17,840 bases of DNA, from positions 1 to 17,840 of the forward strand of contig JAFYYE010000218.1 of assembly GCA_017557715.1 (NCBI GenBank), given 5' to 3'. Shown here piece by piece: positions 1-5,518 of the stretch. The translations under genes were made by a program, and so were the position numbers. The notes beneath the pieces were generated by a model. The model was not told the DNA's origin. It saw only the letters and a list, made by a program, of their open reading frames with translations, and ran no database searches. The DNA is from Pseudobutyrivibrio sp. Lineage in GTDB: Bacteria; Bacillota; Clostridia; Lachnospirales; Lachnospiraceae. Position 1 is the stretch's first letter, and each line of letters starts with the position of its first letter.

Positions 1-1
1 A

Positions 2-1717
2 TATGCTAAGAAGGGTCGCCCTTCGCTTTTTAATGCTACAGAATATTTCAGATGGACTTACGTAATCATTTTCATTTTCATCTATGTAGTGTCCACTTTG
101 AACTTCCAGGCAAAATACCTATTCGCCTTAGATGGAATTACAACTCAGGTTTATCACGACTATCTTTTCCACACAGGAAATATAGTTTCACTAAGCCGAT
201 CTTTTCCGGCTACAGACATTAGAATAGATGGTCTTACCTTCTATTATCATTATTTCTATGAGCTGATATTTGCCATGTGTAAGCATATTTTCGGCATGGA
301 TGCATTTAGATTGTATCTCAATGGAAATGCACTTATTTGTGCATTCCCACTTACAATGGCACTAATTACTCTTGGTGAGCGCATCCGCGGAGTCAAAGAG
401 GTTTCAACGCCTAAGTATTTGTTTTACTGCGCAGGATTAATGCTTTCAGGAATTGCAATGCTACCACTGGTAGTAGTTGGTGGAAGACTTCCTGTTTCAT
501 GGCTTGATAATCATATTTTTAGCAATATAAATGCTATGGGATTGGCGCTGTCACTGACGATTCTTATCATCGATGTGCTTGCTGAGATATGGTATGATAA
601 AGTCGCAATCACCAATATAATAGCCCTTTATCTTTTGTCTGCAGCAGCTACAGGTTTTAAGGGTACAACTGGTGTTATTATTGTGGGAATATCATGGGCT
701 GTATTTGCTATCGAGTGGATAATTACCAGGAATTTCCATGTACAAAAGGTATTATATAATTTAGCTTTAACTTTTGGATTTGTATTTACTTACATATTAG
801 TAACTATCGGCTTGCATTCTTCAGGTGCCAATAATCGTGCCACTACAGTTACTTTGCAGGGCACATTGGAATCGGGAAGAGTTGGTCAGATATTTACAAA
901 GCTTGGCATGGATTACATGGCGTTTCCATGGGTTATAATAGCAGTAATCCTATCTATTATTTTTATAATGGGACCATGTGTGATTCCATTTACAGCATTT
1001 ACAGTTGAAAAGTTTAGAACCCTTAATAAAGAAGGGGTTATTGGAGATATTTTTGATTGGTTCGCAATTGGTGCATCGCTAATGGGACTAATCGGCTACA
1101 GCATTTTTAGCGTTCCAGGTTTGTCTCAGGGATATTTTGTTATTACCTGTGCAGGACTAATCTTTTATTGTTCTATCAGATATTTAATTCAGCATAGGAT
1201 GTCTATAATGTTTAAGCTTATGCATTTTGCATTCTTTATGCTGTCATTATTGCTTGCGCTGGATATAGTATATTTTGCTCATTCAGACTATAAGCAGAAT
1301 AAAATATATAATACAGCTGCTGGAGACAGGGCTGATCTTGTTTCAGCTGATACAATGGAAGCCTATCTATGGCTTAGGGACAACACACCAGAAGATTCAT
1401 TGATAGCAGTTGACAGGCTTACAGAGGATCTTGATTACCGAAATATTTATTTCTATGCGGGAGCATTTTCAGAGAGACAGTGCTATCTGGAGGGCTATGA
1501 TTATTCAGATATAGCCGAGGAGCAGGTAGGGGCTAAGCTTTCTATGAATGAGAAATTTTACAGTCAGGATTTCTTAGAGGCACAGGCAGCCATTGAGGTT
1601 AGTGGAGTGGATTATCTTGTGGTTACAAAGCAGGGGCATCCAGATTATCAGCCAACCAACAGAAAACTTAAATTAGTATTTAATAATTCAGAGGTATCTA
1701 TTTACAAGTATGATTAA
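2..1717 (+). CDS. Polytopic GT-C-like membrane protein, 3' part of a gene entering from upstream
   Basis: The frame is open from base 2 and already codes for a plausible membrane protein (a charged stretch, then a hydrophobic run ending FIYVV) before the GTG at 89. That GTG is therefore internal, and the true start lies outside the window. The visible 571 residues carry about ten hydrophobic segments, then a soluble tail of about 125 residues starting near the motif WLRDNTPEDS and ending with DYLVVTKQG. Many TM helices plus a soluble C-terminal domain resemble GT-C fold glycosyltransferases (lipid-phosphosugar users acting on the outer face) and related YfhO-type proteins. The gene overlaps the permease gene by 8 bases, so the two are probably cotranslated and work on the same glycan. 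The GT-C assignment is by architecture only; the N-terminal catalytic Asp/Glu loop would be upstream of the window. Confidence that it is a real gene is high, and in its function moderate. Confidence 0.8.
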   Translation, partial: YAKKGRPSLFNATEYFRWTYVIIFIFIYVVSTLNFQAKYLFALDGITTQVYHDYLFHTGNIVSLSRSFPATDIRIDGLTFYYHYFYELIFAMCKHIFGMDAFRLYLNGNALICAFPLTMALITLGERIRGVKEVSTPKYLFYCAGLMLSGIAMLPLVVVGGRLPVSWLDNHIFSNINAMGLALSLTILIIDVLAEIWYDKVAITNIIALYLLSAAATGFKGTTGVIIVGISWAVFAIEWIITRNFHVQKVLYNLALTFGFVFTYILVTIGLHSSGANNRATTVTLQGTLESGRVGQIFTKLGMDYMAFPWVIIAVILSIIFIMGPCVIPFTAFTVEKFRTLNKEGVIGDIFDWFAIGASLMGLIGYSIFSVPGLSQGYFVITCAGLIFYCSIRYLIQHRMSIMFKLMHFAFFMLSLLLALDIVYFAHSDYKQNKIYNTAAGDRADLVSADTMEAYLWLRDNTPEDSLIAVDRLTEDLDYRNIYFYAGAFSERQCYLEGYDYSDIAEEQVGAKLSMNEKFYSQDFLEAQAAIEVSGVDYLVVTKQGHPDYQPTNRKLKLVFNNSEVSIYKYD

Positions 1718-2519
1718 AGACATTATTAAGAACAAAAAATTAATAGCAAAGCTTGCAAAGAACGATTTCAAGCAAAAATTTGCTGGCTCCACACTTGGTG
1801 TAATCTGGGCGTTCGTACAGCCTGTAGTTACAGTCCTTGTTTATTGGATTGTGTTTGATAAGGCATTAAGCGCAGGTGCCCAAAGAACAAGAGCAGGTAT
1901 CGATGCGCCATTCGTTCTTTGGCTTTCAGCAGGTATTGTTCCTTGGTTTTATTTTAGCGAGGTACTTTCAGCAGGTACAATTGTGCTTCATGAGTACAAT
2001 TATCTTGTTAAGAAGGTAGTATTCCCAATAAATGTACTTCCAATTGTAAAAGCAATCTCATCATTGTTCGTTCATGGATTTTTCGTGCTGTTCACATTGC
2101 TTATTGCTTTATTTTATGGCTTTGGAATTACACCTTATTTCTTACAGGTGATTTATTATTCCTTTGCGATGATGATTCTTGTTATTGGATTAATTTATCT
2201 CACCAGCGCACTTTGTGTATTCTTTAAGGATATGGCGCAGCTTGTGAATATCATTCTCCAGGTGGGAGTTTGGGCCACACCAATCATGTGGAACTATGAC
2301 AAGATGGTGGAGGAAATGCCACAATGGCTGGCTGTAGTTTTAAAGCTGAACCCAATGTATTACATCACCAGCGGATATCGCGATTGCTTCATATCGCACA
2401 CAGCATTTTGGGCTCGCCCATGCCTTACCGCATACTTCTGGATTTTCACACTCGTCGCCTTCGCGTTGGGAACTCATATATTCCGTAAATTGCAGTCACA
2501 ATTTGCGGATGTTTTATAA
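1710..2519 (+). CDS. wzm: ABC-2 type polysaccharide export permease (Wzm/TagG family)
   Basis: A 269-residue inner-membrane permease of the ABC-2 family that moves undecaprenyl-linked polysaccharide or teichoic-acid polymer out of the cytoplasm together with the ATPase encoded at 3628. The N-terminus has the family signature: an amphipathic coupling segment (LIAKLAKNDFKQKFAGSTLG, residues 11-30) leading straight into TM1. Six hydrophobic segments lie near residues 30-50, 66-83, 114-136, 147-171, 177-194 and 239-256, and NPMYYITSGYRD (214-225) before the last helix is also typical. Length matches Wzm/TagG proteins (about 260-275 residues). ATG 1710 overlaps the upstream stop by 8 bases. The only SD-like sequence (GAGGT, 1691-1695) is 14 bases away, which points to translational coupling. 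A strong terminator follows directly, so the partner ATPase is not on the same transcript, which is unusual for this pair. TagG versus Wzm cannot be told from sequence; the RgpF neighbour favours rhamnan export. Confidence 0.95.
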   Translation: MIKDIIKNKKLIAKLAKNDFKQKFAGSTLGVIWAFVQPVVTVLVYWIVFDKALSAGAQRTRAGIDAPFVLWLSAGIVPWFYFSEVLSAGTIVLHEYNYLVKKVVFPINVLPIVKAISSLFVHGFFVLFTLLIALFYGFGITPYFLQVIYYSFAMMILVIGLIYLTSALCVFFKDMAQLVNIILQVGVWATPIMWNYDKMVEEMPQWLAVVLKLNPMYYITSGYRDCFISHTAFWARPCLTAYFWIFTLVAFALGTHIFRKLQSQFADVL

Positions 2520-2527
2520 ATTTGCCT

Positions 2528-2561
2528 AAAAATTGCCCGAGGATTTCGGGCAATTTTTTTT
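2528..2561 (+). terminator. Intrinsic terminator after wzm
   Basis: A 13-bp perfect stem (left arm AAAAATTGCCCGA, 2528-2540; right arm 2546-2558) with a 5-base loop GGATT and an uninterrupted T tract built into the right arm. It begins 9 bases after the permease stop and should end the upstream operon. Confidence 0.95.
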
Positions 2562-2591
2562 GTACAAAAAAGGCCCCTCAATGGAGTGTTA

Positions 2592-2600
2592 TGCTAAAAT
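2592..2600 (+). promoter_or_regulatory. Putative extended -10 promoter for the phosphodiesterase gene
   Basis: TGCTAAAAT (2592-2600) is an extended -10 element (TGN plus TAAAAT), 30 bases ahead of the chosen start and downstream of the wzm terminator. No good -35 hexamer lies 17 bases upstream (GGCCCC there), so it would depend on the TG extension. A promoter must exist here if the upstream terminator works, but this exact site is a moderate call. Confidence 0.5.
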
Positions 2601-2610
2601 ATAACTAACT

Positions 2611-2622
2611 AGAGAGAGGGGG
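2611..2622 (+). promoter_or_regulatory. Ribosome binding site that sets the phosphodiesterase start
   Basis: The purine run AGAGAGAGGGGG (2611-2622) sits 7 bases before ATG 2630 but only 1 base before the in-frame TTG 2624. The ATG is therefore the better start. Confidence 0.7.
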
Positions 2623-2629
2623 CTTGAAT

Positions 2630-3445
2630 ATGAGGGGTAAGTTACATTCTAAAGTGGGGAGAACCGTCGCAATCAGCTTGGTGACCTTGCTTTGTTCTTT
2701 TGCATTCTTAAATGAATTCAATTATTTACCAGCCAATGCTGATGAAGATATAGTGGTTCAGGTAGTAGCTCATAGAGGATACTCAGGAGCTTATCCAGAG
2801 AACACCCTAAGTGCGTTTGCGGGGGCCTATGCACATGGGGCTAAGACTGTGGAATTCGATGTTAGAAAGACAAAAGATGGAGAGTTAGTTATCTATCATG
2901 ATGACACCTTGGAGAAGGTAAACGGCGGAGAGACCACAATTGCAGACCACACTTACCAAGAACTTTTGGAGCTTGATGCAGGTGAGTGGTACAGCGAAGA
3001 GTTTGCTAGAGAGCGAATTCCAACCTTAGATCAGGTTTTAGATTTGCTTCAATCTACAAATATGCGTATATTCTGCGAACTTAAGGATATTGGAGAAGAT
3101 TCTCAGTTTGCAGGACAGGTATACGAGAAGGTTCAGCAGTATGGGCTTTTAGATAAGGTGGTTTTCTTATCATTTAATTATGATTATCTAACAGGAATCA
3201 AGGCTATCAATCCTGACCAGCCAATTATGAAACTGGCTTCCTTTGGTAAGTCGACACTTCCTACAAAGTTCCCAGCTGAGTATTACGGGGTAAATATGAA
3301 GACCCTCACACCACGTACCGTGAGAGCTATTCATGAGGCAGGGAGCAAGGTATATTCATATGCACCAGAGACTAAGGGACAAATGCTTTCCCTTCAGCGA
3401 CTTGGTGTTGACGGAGTAATCACTGACTATGTAGAAATTAACTAA
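2630..3445 (+). CDS. Secreted glycerophosphodiester phosphodiesterase (GDPD family)
   Basis: A 271-residue enzyme that hydrolyses glycerophosphodiesters to glycerol-3-phosphate and an alcohol. Catalytic motifs are all present: HRGYSGAYPENT (H48, R49, with E57 in PENT), metal ligands E75 and D77 (EFDV), HDDTL (H90), E150 and K152 (CELKD), and the C-terminal GVDGVITDY (259-267). The N-terminus is basic, then a hydrophobic stretch (about 11-29) and an AxA site (A35-N36-A37, cleavage before D38): a Sec signal peptide, so the enzyme acts outside the membrane. Length is normal for a compact GDPD. The start is ATG 2630, from its spacing to a strong purine-rich SD. It has its own promoter and terminators and sits between wzm and wzt. 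In this locus the likely substrate is a glycerol-phosphate group on a teichoic acid or wall glycan, or glycerophosphodiesters from lipid turnover; the choice between these is inference. Family assignment is near certain. Confidence 0.93.
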   Translation: MRGKLHSKVGRTVAISLVTLLCSFAFLNEFNYLPANADEDIVVQVVAHRGYSGAYPENTLSAFAGAYAHGAKTVEFDVRKTKDGELVIYHDDTLEKVNGGETTIADHTYQELLELDAGEWYSEEFARERIPTLDQVLDLLQSTNMRIFCELKDIGEDSQFAGQVYEKVQQYGLLDKVVFLSFNYDYLTGIKAINPDQPIMKLASFGKSTLPTKFPAEYYGVNMKTLTPRTVRAIHEAGSKVYSYAPETKGQMLSLQRLGVDGVITDYVEIN

Positions 3446-3487
3446 TCATAAAGATTAGTTAATTTCGTAAATGCAGTAATACATAGT
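3426..3487. repeat. Interrupted inverted repeat spanning the phosphodiesterase stop codon
   Basis: Left arm ACTATGTA (3426-3433) runs straight into GAAATTAACTAAT (3434-3446), which includes the TAA stop at 3443-3445. The right side has the perfect complement ATTAGTTAATTTC (3454-3466), then a 13-base insert (3467-3479), then TACATAGT (3480-3487), the perfect complement of the first arm. In total 21 bp pair, with a 7-base loop and one bulge. No T tract follows, so it does not look like a normal terminator. It may protect the 3' end of the mRNA, or be an inverted copy of the gene end. Confidence 0.8.
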
Positions 3488-3490
3488 TGC

Positions 3491-3534
3491 CATGATATAC
3501 ACCCACTTTAGGTGTTGGGGTCACCTAAAGCATG
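3491..3534 (+). other. Structured RNA hairpin with UUGGGG loop, upstream of terminator
   Basis: CTTTAGGTG (3506-3514) pairs perfectly with CACCTAAAG (3522-3530) around the loop TTGGGGT. CATG at 3491-3494 can pair with CATG at 3531-3534 to extend it past an 11-base bulge. ACACC (3499-3503) could instead pair with GGTGT (3511-3515), a competing fold. There is no T tract. The function is unknown: a 3' UTR stabiliser, a small RNA, or a regulatory leader element. The pairings are seen directly; any role is inference. Confidence 0.55.
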
Positions 3535-3535
3535 A

Positions 3536-3570
3536 GGGCACCGCAATTGGGGGCGGTGCCCTTTTACTTT
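3536..3570 (+). terminator. Intrinsic terminator after the phosphodiesterase gene
   Basis: A GC-rich 9-bp stem, GGGCACCGC (3536-3544) with GCGGTGCCC (3553-3561), loop AATTGGGG, followed by TTTTACTTT. The tract is broken by AC but adequate. The -35 element of the wzt promoter begins inside the tract end (3569). Confidence 0.85.
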
Positions 3571-3597
3571 GCCCGCTAATATAAAATGTGGTAGAAT
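3569..3597 (+). promoter_or_regulatory. Promoter of the wzt operon
   Basis: TTGCCC (3569-3574), a 17-base spacer, then TAGAAT (3592-3597), preceded by TGG (3589-3591) to make an extended -10. Start of transcription would be near 3604, giving a leader of about 24 bases to ATG 3628 with SD AGGAG (3618-3622) 5 bases before it. The element agrees closely in layout with the promoter at 15035-15063. Confidence 0.75.
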
Positions 3598-3627
3598 TGC
3601 TATGAATAGTGTAATTTAGGAGACGAT

Positions 3628-4929
3628 ATGAGCGATTACGTTATAGAAGTAAAGCATGTAGACAAGGTTTACAAGCTTTTTGATAGCAATAAGGCCAGAG
3701 TGGCAGATACCCTTGGTCTCACAAGAAAAAAGAATTATAAAGAGCATTACGCTCTTAAAGATATGTCCTTTAATGTTAAGAAGGGCGAATGCGTCGGACT
3801 TATTGGAACTAATGGTTCTGGAAAGTCTACAATTCTAAAGATTATAACAGGCGTGCTTTCACCTACTCACGGTGAGGTAAATGTAGATGGCAGAATTTCA
3901 GCTCTTTTGGAGCTTGGAGCAGGCTTTAATCAGGAATACACAGGAATCGAAAACATTTATTTAAATGGTACAATGCTTGGTTACACCAAGGAAGAAATCG
4001 ATGCAAAGCTTGATGATATCCTTGATTTTGCAGATATTGGCGAGTTCGTTTTCCAGCCAGTTAAGACTTATTCTTCAGGTATGTTTGTCCGCTTGGCATT
4101 TGCGGTAGCTATCAATATCGACCCAGAGGTTCTCATTGTAGATGAGGCACTTTCTGTAGGAGATGTTTTCTTCCAGGCAAAATGCTACAAGAAGTTCGAA
4201 GAGTTCAAGGAAGCAGGAAAGACAATCCTTTTCGTTTCTCACGATTTGGGCGCTATCAGCAAATACTGTGACAGAGCCGTTCTTATCAACAAGGGCGATA
4301 AGGTGGCAGAGGGCACACCAAAGGATATGATTGATATTTACAAGAAAATCCTTGTTGGACAGGAGCCACATCTTGGAAGCAAGAGCAAGTTTGCTGAGTC
4401 TCTTGAGCAGGAGCAGAAGCCTGCAATCGATATTAATGATACAGAAGGCGCTTGGAAGTCACACTATCAGATTAATCCAAATGTTAACGAGTATGGCGAT
4501 GGCCGTGCAAACATCGTGGATTTTGCCGTAATCGATGATAATGGCAATTTCACAAATGCAATCGTAAAGGGCAGCACCTTCACAGTTAAGTCAAAGGTGC
4601 ACTTTAATACAGATATTGAAAATCCAATTTTTACTCTTACATTTAAGACAATAAAGGGAATTGACGTCACAGGCACAAACACTATGTACGAGAAGTGCGA
4701 TGTGGGTCTTTGTAAGGAGGGCAGCGAATACGTAGCTACCTTCACACAGCGAATGGATATGCAGGGCGGCGAGTACCTTATGTCTATCAGCTGCACAGGC
4801 TTTGACGGGGCAGATTTTGTTGCCTACAACAGACTTTATGATGTTATGAATATCACAGTTGTTAGCACTAAGAACACTGTTGGGTATTATGATATGAATT
4901 CAGTTGTCACCGTTGAAAAAGTAAAATAA
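3628..4929 (+). CDS. wzt: ABC transporter ATPase for polysaccharide export with C-terminal carbohydrate-binding domain (Wzt)
   Basis: A 433-residue cytoplasmic ATPase that powers the permease encoded at 1710. The nucleotide-binding domain occupies residues 1-240: Walker A GTNGSGKST (60-68), Q-loop Q102, signature YSSGMFVRLAFA (148-159, the degenerate SSGM form typical of polysaccharide and teichoic-acid exporters), Walker B VLIVDEAL with E173, and H205 in the switch (FVSHD). After a linker, residues about 265-433 form an extra domain rich in beta strands, matching the Wzt C-terminal domain that in E. coli O9a and O8 systems binds the modified non-reducing end of the glycan and couples export to chain completion. 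Teichoic acid TagH and RfbE-type ATPases lack such a glycan-reading domain, so its presence favours a chain-terminus-recognition mechanism. First gene of a four-gene operon; the SD AGGAG is 5 bases before the ATG. The stop codon lies inside a palindrome. Confidence 0.95.
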   Translation: MSDYVIEVKHVDKVYKLFDSNKARVADTLGLTRKKNYKEHYALKDMSFNVKKGECVGLIGTNGSGKSTILKIITGVLSPTHGEVNVDGRISALLELGAGFNQEYTGIENIYLNGTMLGYTKEEIDAKLDDILDFADIGEFVFQPVKTYSSGMFVRLAFAVAINIDPEVLIVDEALSVGDVFFQAKCYKKFEEFKEAGKTILFVSHDLGAISKYCDRAVLINKGDKVAEGTPKDMIDIYKKILVGQEPHLGSKSKFAESLEQEQKPAIDINDTEGAWKSHYQINPNVNEYGDGRANIVDFAVIDDNGNFTNAIVKGSTFTVKSKVHFNTDIENPIFTLTFKTIKGIDVTGTNTMYEKCDVGLCKEGSEYVATFTQRMDMQGGEYLMSISCTGFDGADFVAYNRLYDVMNITVVSTKNTVGYYDMNSVVTVEKVK

Positions 4930-4949
4930 TTAATTCTAGAATTAATTAT
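4926..4949. repeat. 24-bp perfect palindrome over the wzt stop codon
   Basis: A perfect palindrome centred on CTAG (right half AGAATTAATTAT at 4938-4949), containing the wzt stop (TAA 4927-4929). As RNA it would give a 10-bp AU-rich hairpin with a 4-base loop, without a T tract and only about 8 bases before the next SD. It is probably not a terminator. It could be an RNA processing or stability site setting relative expression in the operon, or a protein-binding site. Confidence 0.8.
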
Positions 4950-4956
4950 GGATGAT

Positions 4957-4961
4957 GGAGG
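4957..4961 (+). promoter_or_regulatory. Ribosome binding site that sets the start of the 183-residue gene
   Basis: GGAGG (4957-4961) is 5 bases before ATG 4967. The in-frame ATG at 4952 lies upstream of it, overlapping the SD region, and has no SD of its own. ATG 4967 is therefore taken as the start. Confidence 0.8.
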
Positions 4962-4966
4962 TTCAT

Positions 4967-5518
4967 ATGATACAGGAAAAATACAATCGGCGTATTTTTG
5001 ATGAGGCTACAATTGATGCGGTTCAGTTGTATTCACACCTTAGAAGCAATGCCCTTTCACCTGTAAATATTCTGTCCAGCGATAAAGTGTTGGTGGTTGA
5101 TCCTGACAGCGTTTCCCTTGTGGAATGGCTTGAGGAGAAATCTTCCGAGACAACTGTTGGCGTGACAGATGGATATAAAAGGGATAAGGAGGAGGTGATA
5201 GGTTTGCTTCCAGCTTCTATCTCAAAGATTGATATCTCAGATATAAAGAACAAGTTTGACATTATTTTTAATATAGGTGGTTTGGCAGAGACGCCAGCTA
5301 CACTTAAGACAATGCTTGCTGATAAAGGACGTCTTGTGTATGCACTGTCAGAAAAGGACAGGCTCTCTGATTTCACTAAAAAACTCCTTAAGGAAGCAGG
5401 ATTTGACAACATTGAAACCTTTAGACTGCATCCAGATTATTTATATACCACAGAGATTTATTCTGAGGACTACATGGGAGGAGGCGCAGGTGACTACCTG
5501 CTTATAGCACGAGCATAA
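4967..5518 (+). CDS. Small methyltransferase-fold protein, possibly the methyltransferase half of a WbdD-like chain-capping pair
   Basis: 183 residues, soluble. The order of elements fits the second half of a class I SAM-dependent methyltransferase: a strand KVLVVDPD (about 40-47), FDIIFNIGG (97-105) at the post-motif strand, a helix, GRLVYALSEKD (120-130), a helix LLKEAGFDNIET, and a closing strand YLLIARA. The tail PDYLYTTEIYSEDY resembles methyltransferase domains in surface-polysaccharide loci that are followed by a kinase-like domain. The glycine-rich SAM loop expected after the first strand (DxGxGxG) is not evident: VVDPDSVSL stands there. The protein is also short for the family (usually more than 220 residues), so it may be inactive or structural. 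It overlaps the next gene by one base (TAATG), which implies coupled translation with the kinase-like protein. Methyltransferase ancestry is a moderate call; activity is uncertain. Confidence 0.6.
   Translation: MIQEKYNRRIFDEATIDAVQLYSHLRSNALSPVNILSSDKVLVVDPDSVSLVEWLEEKSSETTVGVTDGYKRDKEEVIGLLPASISKIDISDIKNKFDIIFNIGGLAETPATLKTMLADKGRLVYALSEKDRLSDFTKKLLKEAGFDNIETFRLHPDYLYTTEIYSEDYMGGGAGDYLLIARA

Noticed and set aside
2630..2710. Cys22 of the phosphodiesterase as a lipoprotein lipobox
   Set aside because: The residues before it read TLLC, which lacks Gly/Ala/Ser at -1, and the Cys lies in the middle of the hydrophobic run; an AxA site at 35-37 fits a normal signal peptide better.
4467..4796. 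Minus-strand open frame of 109 codons inside wzt
   Set aside because: Antisense shadow of a well supported gene with intact motifs; no SD and no recognisable domain. The same holds for the other antisense or out-of-frame openings inside the large genes (for example 6737-7144, 10361-10768, 8692-9078).
4926..4949. Palindrome after wzt as an intrinsic terminator
   Set aside because: The stem is AU-rich, no T tract follows, and downstream genes have no other visible promoter and are closely coupled.
5486..5501. Hairpin GCAGGT-GACT-ACCTGC near the end of the 183-residue gene as a regulator of the next start
   Set aside because: Only 6 bp, inside coding sequence, and the TAATG overlap already explains coupled translation; not enough to call a regulatory element.
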